From Collinsella aerofaciens (lineage in GTDB: Bacteria > Actinomycetota > Coriobacteriia > Coriobacteriales > Coriobacteriaceae), in NCBI GenBank assembly GCA_030841765.1, contig JAUUSS010000012.1, positions 1 through 30,507 on the forward strand: DNA of 30,507 nucleotides, given 5' to 3'. Position 1 is the first letter of the stretch. The number at the start of each line of letters is the position of its first letter. A model generated the notes under the pieces. That model was given only the letters and a program-made list of their open reading frames with translations, did not search any database and was not told the DNA's origin. This document shows, piece by piece, positions 1-7,311 of the stretch. The translations under genes and the position numbers were made by a program.

Positions 1-106
1 GATTCGGTCGCACGGAGAGCATTTCCCAGTTGACAAAACTATAGGAACACCCCCCCCCGCGGGCAACAATCCTATTCCACAACACAACCAACAGAAAGGA
101 GTCCCC
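1..106 (+). promoter_or_regulatory. 5' region of the ClpP-like gene with a C9 tract
   Basis: A TTGACA -35-like hexamer lies at 30-35. A run of nine C residues (50-58) follows, where a -10 box would be expected, and no convincing -10 is visible at normal spacing. A clear SD (GAAAGGAG) sits just before the ATG at 107. The homopolymer could be slippage-prone. The region is cut by the window edge, so the true promoter may lie further upstream. Confidence 0.35.
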
Positions 107-724
107 ATGGACACCAATCATTCCCCCATCATCAGCCCCCTCACCATGCGTGAATCCGCCCGAGGTATCACGCTCACCAGCATTTACGATGAGATGCTCG
201 CCCGTCGCGAGCTCTCCGTCATGGGAAACATCGAAACCCCGATGGCCCACGACCTATGCCAGCAGATCCGCCTGCTCGATGCCACCGACCCCAGCCGTCC
301 CATCACCATATTTGTCGCCAGCGCCGGCGGAAGCGTGCGATCGGGTCTTGCGATCTATGACGCCATGCGCCTCGCATCGTGCCCCATCCGCACCGTTTGT
401 CTGGAATTCGCCGCGTCCATGGGTGCCGTAATCTTTATGGGCGGCGACGATCGCCGTATGGCGCCCCATGCAGAGCTCATGATTCACGACCCGCTGATCC
501 CCCAGGGGGCAGGCGGCTCGGCACTTGCGCTACAGGAAACCAGCCGGCGTCTCATGCAGACCCGCAAGACCCTCACGCAAATCCTCTCGGACCGCAGCGG
601 CCTCACGCCCAAGCGCATCCAGTCCCTCACCGCAAAAGACACCTACCTTTCGGCCGAGCGCGCCGTCGAGCTCGGCTTTGCCCACGAAATCCTCTCGACC
701 ACCAAGGAGGTCGCCCATGTCTAA
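107..724 (+). CDS. ClpP-family serine protease (ClpP-like)
   Basis: The 205-residue product has the ClpP/crotonase fold signature. The nucleophile Ser104 is in AASMG, His127 is in MIHDP and Asp178 is in AKDTYLS, matching the ClpP Ser-His-Asp triad in order and spacing; the oxyanion glycines ASAGGSV are at about 71-77. Length fits ClpP (about 200 residues). The ATG follows a strong SD. The stop overlaps the start of the VirD4/TraG-like gene by 8 nt, so the two are translationally coupled. No Clp ATPase gene (clpX/clpC) is adjacent. Housekeeping ClpP normally sits near tig/clpX, so this is probably an accessory paralogue, possibly of a mobile element. Protease activity is inferred from the intact triad; its ATPase partner is unknown. 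Confidence 0.85.
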   Translation: MDTNHSPIISPLTMRESARGITLTSIYDEMLARRELSVMGNIETPMAHDLCQQIRLLDATDPSRPITIFVASAGGSVRSGLAIYDAMRLASCPIRTVCLEFAASMGAVIFMGGDDRRMAPHAELMIHDPLIPQGAGGSALALQETSRRLMQTRKTLTQILSDRSGLTPKRIQSLTAKDTYLSAERAVELGFAHEILSTTKEVAHV

Positions 725-2021
725 CCTCGCCAGCCGCCTCGCCGCATCTGAGTCCGCATCGTCCACCATCCTCGCCAAGGATCGAACGCTTTCCTGCGAC
801 ACCCGCCAAACGGGACTCAACAACAATGCACTTGTGATCGGCCCCTCGGGAGCCGGCAAGACCCGAAACGTCCTCAAGCCCAACCTGCTGCAAATGAACG
901 CAAGCTACATCGTGCTCGACACCAAAGGCACGCTCTGTCGCGAAGTGGGACCCGTGCTGGCAGCCCACGGTTACCGCGTGCAATGTCTCAACTTCGCCGA
1001 CCTCAACACCGTCCCGGCCCTTGCGCCCGGCATCGAGCGCTGCGGCTACAACCCCCTGAGGCACATTCGCCGCAAGGCGGACGGCAGGCCCAACCAGCAG
1101 GACATCCTCTCGGTGGCAAAGGCCATCTGCCCCATCGAGGACAACAACCAGCCTTTTTGGGATCATGCGGCGGCAAACCTGCTGTCGTGTCTTATCGCCT
1201 ACGTCACCGAACAGCTACCCGCCGACGAGCAGACGATCAGCTCGGTCATCAAGCTGATCGAGCACCTGCAGGACGGTGCCACGGGTCGATTGTTTGACGA
1301 CCTGATCACGACCGACCCCCAAAGCTATGCCCTCTCGCTATGGCGGCGCTACGCCATTACGCAAAATGCCGAGCGCATGCACGCGAGCATCGTCGGCATC
1401 CTTGCCGAAAAGGTCATGTGTCTGGGATTCGACGGTGCGGCACAGCTCTATCGTGAGTGCCATCAGGTGGACTTCGCTTCCATGGGACACACCCCCTGCG
1501 CCCTGTTTGTAACTGTGAGCGATATTGACCGCAATCTCGATCACCTGACCGGCCTCTTTATTTCGCAGGCGTTTATGGGCCTCATTCGTGAGGCCGATAG
1601 GCAGCCCGACGGCAGCCTGCCCGTGCCCGTGCGCTTTATGCTCGATGACTTCGCAAATCTGCAGATCCCCCAGATCGACAACGTGCTCTCGATTATCCGA
1701 AGCCGCAACATCTGGGCAACGCTGCTGCTGCAGTCGACCAACCAGCTCGATGCGCTCTATGGCGAGGCACGCGCACGCTCCATCATGGGCAACTGCGACA
1801 CGCATCTGGTGCTGGCGTTCCAGGATCCCGAGAGTGCCCGGGTGTTTTCCGACCGCGCCGACGCGCTGCCCAGCACGCTCATGGCGACGCCGATCGATCG
1901 CTCGTGGCTCTTTGTGCGCGGTCGCACTCCCGAACAGGTCGAGCGCTTTAGGCTCGAAGACCATCCGCTCTACGGGGAGCTGCCCGAGGCGCAGCGAGAC
2001 CATGCGGAGGCCGAGATCTAG
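717..2021 (+). CDS. VirD4/TraG-type ATPase, no membrane anchor
   Basis: The product is 434 residues from an ATG at 717, with SD AAGGAGG inside the end of the upstream gene. Walker A is GPSGAGKT (42-49), Walker B is MLDDFANL (308-315), and the downstream LLLQSTNQL resembles the VirD4/TraG sensor region. The segment DTRQTGLNNNALVIG before Walker A is typical of Gram-positive TraG coupling proteins. Classical VirD4/TraG proteins are about 550-700 residues and begin with two transmembrane helices. Here Walker A starts at residue 42 and no hydrophobic N-terminal segment exists, so the protein should be cytosolic. It may be a coupling-protein remnant or a soluble hexameric ATPase serving another role with the overlapping ClpP-like protease. 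A longer reading frame upstream lacks a supporting start. Confidence 0.85.
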   Translation: MSNLASRLAASESASSTILAKDRTLSCDTRQTGLNNNALVIGPSGAGKTRNVLKPNLLQMNASYIVLDTKGTLCREVGPVLAAHGYRVQCLNFADLNTVPALAPGIERCGYNPLRHIRRKADGRPNQQDILSVAKAICPIEDNNQPFWDHAAANLLSCLIAYVTEQLPADEQTISSVIKLIEHLQDGATGRLFDDLITTDPQSYALSLWRRYAITQNAERMHASIVGILAEKVMCLGFDGAAQLYRECHQVDFASMGHTPCALFVTVSDIDRNLDHLTGLFISQAFMGLIREADRQPDGSLPVPVRFMLDDFANLQIPQIDNVLSIIRSRNIWATLLLQSTNQLDALYGEARARSIMGNCDTHLVLAFQDPESARVFSDRADALPSTLMATPIDRSWLFVRGRTPEQVERFRLEDHPLYGELPEAQRDHAEAEI

Positions 2022-2098
2022 GCGCAGGGTTCTCGCGGCGCGCGGCGCCCCAGCGATGTTCCACAAAGGCCGTGCGCCCCGGGACTACGGCAAAGCAA

Positions 2099-2130
2099 AG
2101 GGGCCCGCATCCGATAGGATACGGGCCCCT
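2099..2130 (-). terminator. Terminator downstream of pgi
   Basis: A 14-bp stem with one mismatch (AGGGGCCCG.ATCC arms, loop GATA) is followed on the minus strand by a T-rich CTTTGCTTTG. It lies between the convergent VirD4-like gene and pgi and probably stops both, mainly pgi. Confidence 0.75.
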
Positions 2131-2162
2131 GACTATAAGGCGCGATGCGTTAACAGCAGCGA

Positions 2163-3857
2163 CTACTTGCGATGCGCGCGATAGAACTCGATGAGCGCCT
2201 GGGTCGAAGCGTCCTGCTCGGCCTTGGCGGCATCGTCGTGGAAGGCAGGGGTGATCTGCTTGGCAAGCTGCTTGCCCAGCTCGACGCCCCACTGGTCGTA
2301 GGAGTCGATGCCCCAGACCGTGCCCTCGACAAACGTGATGTGCTCGTACAGTGCGATGAGCTCGCCGAGTGCGAACGGGGTCAGCGTGTCGCCAAAGATC
2401 GAGGTCGTCGGACGGTTACCCTCAAAGCAGCGGGCCGGGACGATCTGCTCGGGCGTGCCCTCGGCACGAACCTCATCGGCCGTCTTACCAAAGGCGAGCG
2501 CCTTGGTCTGGGCCAGGAAGTTGCCCAGGAACAGCTCGTGGACATCCTGGCCGCTGTCGGTCGCAGGGTTGGCGGTATTGGCGAAGGCGATGAAGTCAGC
2601 CGGAACCACCACAGTGCCCTGGTGCAGCAGCTGATAGAAGGCATGCTGGCCGTTGGTGCCGGGCTCGCCCCAGAAGATCTCACCGGTGTCGGAGGTCACG
2701 GCGCTGCCGTCCCAGCGGACATGCTTGCCGTTGGACTCCATGGTGAGCTGCTGCAGGTAGGCCGGGAAGCGGTGCAGGTACTGGCAGTACGGCAGCACGG
2801 CGTGGCTCTTGGAACCGAAGAAGTTGACGTACCAGACGTTGAGCAGGCCCATCAGCGCGACGGCATTGTTCTCGAGCGGGGTGTTGCAGAAGTACTCGTC
2901 GATGGCGTGGAAGCCCTCGAGGAACTGCTGGAAGCGCTCGGGGCCGAGCACGACGATCAGCGACAGGCCCACGGCGGAGTCAACGGAATAGCGGCCGCCA
3001 ACCCAGTTCCAGAAACCGAAGGCGTTGGCGGGGTCGATACCGAAGGCTTCGACCTTCTCGAGTGCGGTGGAAACGGCGACGAAGTGCTTTGCCACGGCCT
3101 CGGCGTTCTGCTCATCGGAGCCGTCGATGGCGCCCTGAGCCTTGAGCTGCTCGAGCATCCAGGTCTTGACCTCGCGGGCGTTGGTGAGGGTCTCGAGCGT
3201 GGTGAAGGTCTTGGAGACGATAATCACGAGCGTGGTCTCGGGATCGAGGCCCTTGAGCTTCTCTGCCTGATCGTTGGGGTCGATGTTGGAGATATAGCGG
3301 CAGTCGATACCGGCGTCGGCGTAGGGACGCAGAGCCTCGTAGGCCATGACCGGGCCCAGATCGGAGCCACCGATGCCGATGGACACCAGGTGCTCGATCC
3401 TCTTGCCGGTTACGCCCTTCCACTCACCGGAGCGAACGCGCTCGGCGAAGGCATACATGCGGTCGAGGACCTCGTGCACGTCGGCGACGACATCCTGGCC
3501 GTCAACGATGAGCTGGCCCTTCTCGCTTGCCGGACGGCGAAGCGCGGTGTGCAGAACAGCGCGGTCCTCGGTGGTGTTGATGTGCTCGCCGGAGAACATG
3601 GCGTCGCGGCGCTCCTCGAGCTTCACCTCGCGGGCAAGATCGCACAGCAGCTTGACGGTCTCATCGGTCACCAGGTTCTTGGACAGGTCAAAGTGCAGGT
3701 CACCAGCGTCAAAGCTCAGCTTGTTCACACGCTCGGGATCGGCAGCGAACCATGCCTTGAGGTCGATGCCCTCGGCCTCGAGCTTCTCCTGATGGGCCTC
3801 GAGCGCCTTCCAAGCGGCGGTCGACGTAGCGTCGATAGGTGCGGCAACAGTTGCCAT
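2163..3857 (-). CDS. pgi: Glucose-6-phosphate isomerase
   Basis: The 564-residue protein interconverts glucose 6-phosphate and fructose 6-phosphate in cytosolic glycolysis/gluconeogenesis. Family motifs are intact: SIGIGGSDLGP (159-169), SKTFTT phosphate-binding loop (215-220), GGRYSV (287-292), catalytic Glu374 in ESNGKH, His405 in GQHAFYQ, and Lys529 in WGVELGKQ. Length fits the E. coli-type enzyme (about 549). The start is the ATG at 3857 (MATVAAP), 7 nt after GAGGAGGAC. An in-frame ATG at 3884 would add nine residues, but it lies in the arm of a leader hairpin. The gene is monocistronic, with its own terminator and an upstream REP-like palindrome. Confidence 0.97.
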   Translation of the reverse strand: MATVAAPIDATSTAAWKALEAHQEKLEAEGIDLKAWFAADPERVNKLSFDAGDLHFDLSKNLVTDETVKLLCDLAREVKLEERRDAMFSGEHINTTEDRAVLHTALRRPASEKGQLIVDGQDVVADVHEVLDRMYAFAERVRSGEWKGVTGKRIEHLVSIGIGGSDLGPVMAYEALRPYADAGIDCRYISNIDPNDQAEKLKGLDPETTLVIIVSKTFTTLETLTNAREVKTWMLEQLKAQGAIDGSDEQNAEAVAKHFVAVSTALEKVEAFGIDPANAFGFWNWVGGRYSVDSAVGLSLIVVLGPERFQQFLEGFHAIDEYFCNTPLENNAVALMGLLNVWYVNFFGSKSHAVLPYCQYLHRFPAYLQQLTMESNGKHVRWDGSAVTSDTGEIFWGEPGTNGQHAFYQLLHQGTVVVPADFIAFANTANPATDSGQDVHELFLGNFLAQTKALAFGKTADEVRAEGTPEQIVPARCFEGNRPTTSIFGDTLTPFALGELIALYEHITFVEGTVWGIDSYDQWGVELGKQLAKQITPAFHDDAAKAEQDASTQALIEFYRAHRK

Positions 3858-3875
3858 AAAGTCCTCCTCAGCATA

Positions 3876-3899
3876 CGGGCGCATACCTCCATGCGCCCG
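3876..3899 (-). promoter_or_regulatory. pgi leader hairpin with an SD-like loop
   Basis: A perfect 9-bp inverted repeat (CGGGCGCAT/ATGCGCCCG) has the six-base loop GGAGGT in the pgi mRNA sense. It ends 18 nt before the pgi start. The exposed loop is itself an SD sequence, so it could act as a ribosome standby site or a protein target. A -10-like TAGAAT lies upstream at 3917-3922 (minus strand) without a good -35. Confidence 0.45.
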
Positions 3900-3985
3900 G
3901 ATAATCAGATGCCCCTATTCTAGCGCAGGTCAAGACCGTAATCAGCGAGCGTTGCCAATCCGCCCCCAAACGGCGACCGACCAAA

Positions 3986-4045
3986 AAGGGACAGGTTTAT
4001 TTTGGCAGGTCAAACGCTTTACCTACCAAAATTAACCTGTCCCTT
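3986..4045. repeat. REP-like palindrome, family 1 (GGGACAGGTT type)
   Basis: Two 25-nt arms (3986-4010 and 4021-4045) match at 23 of 25 positions around a 10-nt loop. The outer arm begins AAGGGACAGGTT. On the minus strand the stem runs into TTTTT, so it can also terminate the half-ADH gene at 4057-4632. A 19-nt piece of the same element (3980-3998) recurs at 4713-4731. Confidence 0.7.
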
Positions 4046-4056
4046 CCTGTCAGGTA

Positions 4057-4632
4057 CTAGGCCGCGGCGCACACGCTGCCGAGCAACTCACGCAAGGGAG
4101 TGCCGATGCCCTCCAGCAGCTCGGGTGCGATAATGGCAAAAACGGGAACCTCGCCGGCACCCACGACGGCAGGCACTTTTCCCTCGGAGACGATGCACCC
4201 GTAGGGAACAAAGCCGTCCTCGCCGGCATCGAGCACGGCCATGCGACGAGCGAGTTCGCGCGCAAAGCCCGCCGTATCGGCATCTCCGATCGCCAGGACA
4301 AAGTCCACGCCTTCGTCGGTCGCCAGGGCCACGGCTTCGTCGATCAGCTCGTCTCCCCCGTCGCTCTCAACCGAGTCGCAGCGAAAAAGCACGCGTTCGA
4401 GCAGGGCGCGATCGAGCGAGCCGAGTGCCGCCGAGACGAGCTCATCACGCGTATGCTTGTCACCGCCCGACACGACCAGCGCCTTGGTGCCACCGTAGTG
4501 AGCGACCAATCGTCCGCACCAGCGAGCCACGTCCCCATCCGCAACAAGGCGTGTCGGCATACCAAACCCATAATTGACCATCTTTCCCACAACCCTTCCG
4601 TGCGTATAGGCGGTATCAATCGTTAGGCTCAT
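4057..4632 (-). CDS. Half-length iron-ADH-like protein, catalytic domain absent
   Basis: The 191-residue protein resembles only the N-terminal nucleotide-binding half of iron-containing alcohol dehydrogenases: NYGFGMPTRLVADG (about 20-33), KALVVSGGDKHTRDEL (about 50-65) and GVDFVLAIGDADTAGFAREL (about 108-127), the last matching the usual FVLAvGGGSviDtAKai stretch. Full enzymes are about 380-400 residues and bind metal through Asp/His residues in the C-terminal half, which is missing. The glycine-rich NAD loop GGGS is replaced by GDAD. It is therefore unlikely to be a working dehydrogenase. The ATG at 4632 has a weak SD; ATG 4581 is an alternative. It is divergent from the Y-family polymerase gene. 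Confidence 0.65.
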   Translation of the reverse strand: MSLTIDTAYTHGRVVGKMVNYGFGMPTRLVADGDVARWCGRLVAHYGGTKALVVSGGDKHTRDELVSAALGSLDRALLERVLFRCDSVESDGGDELIDEAVALATDEGVDFVLAIGDADTAGFARELARRMAVLDAGEDGFVPYGCIVSEGKVPAVVGAGEVPVFAIIAPELLEGIGTPLRELLGSVCAAA

Positions 4633-4712
4633 GCTAAGAAGCGAGGTTTTCCGAGCTGTTTCACGCTCTTTAGAGCTGCGTTAAAACCCGATCCAACCGC
4701 ACGACCATACCC

Positions 4713-4731
4713 ACCAAAAAGGGACAGGTTT
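4713..4731 (+). repeat. Half copy of the family 1 repeat
   Basis: Nineteen bases identical to 3980-3998 (ACCAAAAAGGGACAGGTTT). The opposite arm is absent. Its last base is the first base of the -35 hexamer of the polymerase promoter. Confidence 0.7.
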
Positions 4732-4758
4732 TGACGATGTCCGGACGAGCGGGTATTA
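4731..4758 (+). promoter_or_regulatory. Sigma-70 promoter of the Y-family polymerase operon
   Basis: TTGACG (4731-4736), a 16-nt spacer and TATTAT (4753-4758). The expected transcription start at about 4765 falls inside the first LexA-like box, the usual place for repression. Confidence 0.7.
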
Positions 4759-4759
4759 T

Positions 4760-4790
4760 CGAACAAGTATTCGATAAGAACATGTGTTTG
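4760..4790 (+). promoter_or_regulatory. Two tandem LexA (SOS) boxes
   Basis: CGAACAAGTATTCG (4760-4773) and AGAACATGTGTTTG (4777-4790) both match the Gram-positive LexA box pattern CGAAC-N4-GTTCG, with one or two half-site mismatches. They lie 17 nt apart centre to centre, overlapping the start of transcription of a gene family that is usually SOS-controlled. Confidence 0.7.
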
Positions 4791-4802
4791 ATGGGAGGAC
4801 GC

Positions 4803-6308
4803 GTGGGGCACGAGCGTCACACCTATATCTGCATCGACCTTAAGACGTTCTATGCCAGCGTCGAGTGTGTCGACCGCGGACTCGATCCCCTCACTACGTG
4901 CCTGGTCGTTGCCGACGAATCGCGCGGACGAACGACCATCTGCCTCGCCATCACGCAGGCTATGAAGGACCTTGGAATACACAACCGCTGCCGTCTATTC
5001 GAGATTCCCGACGGCATCGACTACATCAAGGCCGTACCGCGCATGCAGCACTATATGGAGGTGTCGGCGCAAATCTACGGCATCTACCTGGAATACGTGA
5101 GTCCGCAAGACATTCACGTCTATTCAATCGATGAATGCTTTATCGACGTGGCACCCTATCTGGACCTCTATCACACCGACGCTGAAGGCTTCGCCTGCAT
5201 GCTGCGCGACGAGGTCCTGGCACGCACCGGCATCACGGCAACGGTTGGCATCGGCCCCAACCTATTCCAAGCCAAGGTGGCACTCGACATTACCGCCAAG
5301 CACGTACCCAGCCGCATCGGCATACTCGACGACGAGACCTTTCGCAAGGAGATCTGGCCCCATCGCCCCATCACCGACATCTGGGGCATCGGCCCCGGCG
5401 TGGCGGCCCGTCTCGAGAAATACGGCGTCTACGATCTGATGGGCGTCGCGGCGCTCGACGAAAACCTGCTTTACGACGAGCTCGGCGTCAATGCCGAGTA
5501 TCTCATCGACCACGCCTTCGGGCGCGAGCCGACAACCATCGCCGATATTCAGGCCTATCGCCCACAGGCAACCTCAACAACCACGGGGCAAGTGCTATCG
5601 AAAGGCTATGCCTATGAGCAGGCCTACACCGTCTTGCGCGAGATGGTCGACAACGCCGTGTTGGACTTAGTCGATAAGCACGTGGTCTGCGACAGCATCT
5701 CGCTCTTCGTAGGTTATGCGAGCGAACGAGCCGACATACGCCGCCTCGACGCCAGCGGCACAGCGCAATATGTGGACGGATGCGGGCACCTGCGTTCGAG
5801 CACGTCGAGCATCGAACCCGCCGCGACCGCCGGTCCCGAGCTCGCGCCCCGTGCGCCCAAGCCCGTCCAGCGCGATGACGAACGGCGCCGACTGGTACGT
5901 GAGGCGCAGGCAATCGACGGCATCTTTGTGGGAGAGCATGGCGGTAAACCGCGCGGTGGCTACGCCGCACTCTTTGCACACTCTAACGCCTCGCGAAAGC
6001 TGCCCGAGCGCACCAATTCGTTTAAGAAGATCATGGGCTATTTCGATGAGCTCTGGGCGCAGACCGTCGATCCCAAACGCCCGGTCAAACGCATCAACCT
6101 GGGATTTGGCAACCTCATGCCCGAGGAATTTGCCACTATCGACCTGTTTAGCGATGTTAAGGCGGATGAGCGCGAGCGCGACCTGGCGCGCGCCGTCCTG
6201 GCCGTGAAGGGCAAGTACGGCAAGAACGCCCTGGTCAAGGGATTAAGCTTTACCGCCGGCGCCACCGCACGCGAACGCAACGATCAGGTAGGAGGACATC
6301 GTGCCTAA
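4803..6308 (+). CDS. Y-family translesion DNA polymerase (DinB/UmuC, UvrX-like)
   Basis: The product (501 residues from GTG 4803) is an error-prone lesion-bypass polymerase. The first catalytic Asp is Asp12 in CIDLKTFYASVE, and the acidic pair is Asp110-Glu111 in YSIDECFIDV. Palm, fingers and thumb regions follow (GIGPNLFQAKVA; DIWGIGPGVAARLEKYG helix-hairpin-helix-like), then a variable Pro/Ala linker (about 340-375) and the little finger domain (RINLGFGNL). IDLF near the C-terminus may be a sliding-clamp contact. The start is chosen for SD GGGAGGA (4793-4799), though its spacing is short; ATG 4791 or 4782 are alternatives. Upstream codons before about 4765 precede the predicted transcript. 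It overlaps the YolD-like gene by 8 nt. Confidence 0.92.
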   Translation: MGHERHTYICIDLKTFYASVECVDRGLDPLTTCLVVADESRGRTTICLAITQAMKDLGIHNRCRLFEIPDGIDYIKAVPRMQHYMEVSAQIYGIYLEYVSPQDIHVYSIDECFIDVAPYLDLYHTDAEGFACMLRDEVLARTGITATVGIGPNLFQAKVALDITAKHVPSRIGILDDETFRKEIWPHRPITDIWGIGPGVAARLEKYGVYDLMGVAALDENLLYDELGVNAEYLIDHAFGREPTTIADIQAYRPQATSTTTGQVLSKGYAYEQAYTVLREMVDNAVLDLVDKHVVCDSISLFVGYASERADIRRLDASGTAQYVDGCGHLRSSTSSIEPAATAGPELAPRAPKPVQRDDERRRLVREAQAIDGIFVGEHGGKPRGGYAALFAHSNASRKLPERTNSFKKIMGYFDELWAQTVDPKRPVKRINLGFGNLMPEEFATIDLFSDVKADERERDLARAVLAVKGKYGKNALVKGLSFTAGATARERNDQVGGHRA

Positions 6309-6726
6309 GTCCCAACAACAGCCGATACGGCCACCGACGCCTTTTGAACGCCTAGCGGACCCCGAGGGAAGACGTCGCTCCGCCGACCCAAAGCTCACCG
6401 CCAACGGTGCTGTGCGCGCCAACCGCGCCGCACAGTTTATGCCCTTTGCCGCCCTCACGGGATACTACGAGCTCGTGCGCAAACAAGAGATCGCTGTTGA
6501 GCCCAAATGCGAACTCACGGAAGAAAAAGCCCTCGAGCTTTCGAAAAAGCTCGGGGGCCTCAAACGCGGCGACCTGGTGCGCGTCACCTATTACGATACG
6601 TACGGCTATCGTAGCCGCACGGGCATTCTCGACGAAGTGTTACCCGCATTCAAGCTGCTCAAACTCAGGGATATCGCCATCAACTTCGACGATATCCAGG
6701 ACATTGAGCTACGCGGACGAGCCTAG
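6301..6726 (+). CDS. YolD-like protein
   Basis: The 141-residue protein starts at a GTG after SD GGAGGA inside the end of the polymerase gene. The segment RAAQFMPFAALTGYYELVRK (about 40-59) is the YolD family hallmark, followed by a small beta domain with GDLVRVTYYDTYGYRSRTG and a C-terminal FDDIQDIE. YolD-like proteins are typically encoded beside uvrX-type Y-family polymerases in Firmicutes and are thought to assist or regulate them, by analogy with UmuD; the biochemical role is unproven. The 8-nt overlap supports coupled, SOS-controlled expression. Confidence 0.8.
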   Translation: MPKSQQQPIRPPTPFERLADPEGRRRSADPKLTANGAVRANRAAQFMPFAALTGYYELVRKQEIAVEPKCELTEEKALELSKKLGGLKRGDLVRVTYYDTYGYRSRTGILDEVLPAFKLLKLRDIAINFDDIQDIELRGRA

Positions 6727-6752
6727 ACAAGGACGCGCATCCAAGGCAAGGT

Positions 6753-7136
6753 CTACAGCGTCATGACGTAGTAGCCCGCATCTTTCACGGCCGCCTCAAG
6801 GACACCGCGATCGATTGGCCGCTTGGAGCGCACGCGCGCCGTGTGGTCCGCGTACGTTACCGTTGCCCACACACCATTCAGCGCATTGAGGGCATTGACC
6901 ACGTTTTGAGCGCAGCCGTCGCAGCTCATGCCGCCGATAAGCAACTCATCGCTATAGGGGTAGTGGGACGGATCGGTATCCGCAACCACTACCTTCTTGG
7001 CCTTCTTGCCGCTTGCGCCATCGCTGCAACAACTCTTCCCGTGTGTCGAAGCGGCAATGCGACGCAGTCCAAAAAACATGCCGACGACAATCACAGCCAG
7101 CACGATGAGATTCGCAGGGTTGAGCAAGTCACTCAT
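6753..7136 (-). CDS. Membrane-anchored heavy-metal-associated (HMA) protein
   Basis: The 127-residue protein has one N-terminal transmembrane helix (about 9-28, LIVLAVIVVGMFFG), a Cys-Cys and Lys-rich linker (SCCSDGASGKKAKK) and a C-terminal HMA domain. The domain carries GMSCDGCAQNV, so Cys72 and Cys75 form the CxxC site that binds Cu(I) or a similar soft metal. The architecture, including the CCSDG linker, resembles small FeoB-associated or mercury/copper carrier-like proteins of anaerobes. No P-type ATPase gene is adjacent. The start ATG 7136 follows SD AAAGGGG. Metal delivery in or near the membrane is inferred from the fold. Confidence 0.82.
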   Translation of the reverse strand: MSDLLNPANLIVLAVIVVGMFFGLRRIAASTHGKSCCSDGASGKKAKKVVVADTDPSHYPYSDELLIGGMSCDGCAQNVVNALNALNGVWATVTYADHTARVRSKRPIDRGVLEAAVKDAGYYVMTL

Positions 7137-7244
7137 GCGTTCCCCTTTCAAGTAGCCCTATCTAGATACCCCCATGGGGTGTCCCCATCTTAACCCAAAA
7201 TCATGTCCGTTCGGTCAATTAGTTTCCCTCTTCAAACTTTTTTG

Positions 7245-7272
7245 TTGACCATGGCTTACTTTCGTGTATAAG
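7245..7272 (+). promoter_or_regulatory. Promoter of the DUF3793-flavodoxin operon
   Basis: TTGACC (7245-7250), a 16-nt spacer and TATAAG (7267-7272), followed 40 nt later by the GTG start at 7312. Confidence 0.65.
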
Positions 7273-7291
7273 TTTTCCTAGGCTAACAAGT
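7273..7291 (+). promoter_or_regulatory. Possible DtxR/IdeR-type iron operator
   Basis: Just after the -10, TTTTCCTAGGCTAACAAGT contains TAGGCTAAC, which matches the core of the actinobacterial DtxR/IdeR box (about 11 of 19 positions overall). The position would allow repression by an iron-loaded regulator. The left half is poor. Confidence 0.35.
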
Positions 7292-7311
7292 GAGAGCTCG
7301 AAAGGGGCAAC

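Noticed and set aside
2172..3923. Long 583-codon frame antisense to pgi
   Set aside because: High-GC shadow frame; composition is Val/Leu/Gly-rich without motifs, and pgi on the other strand is certain.
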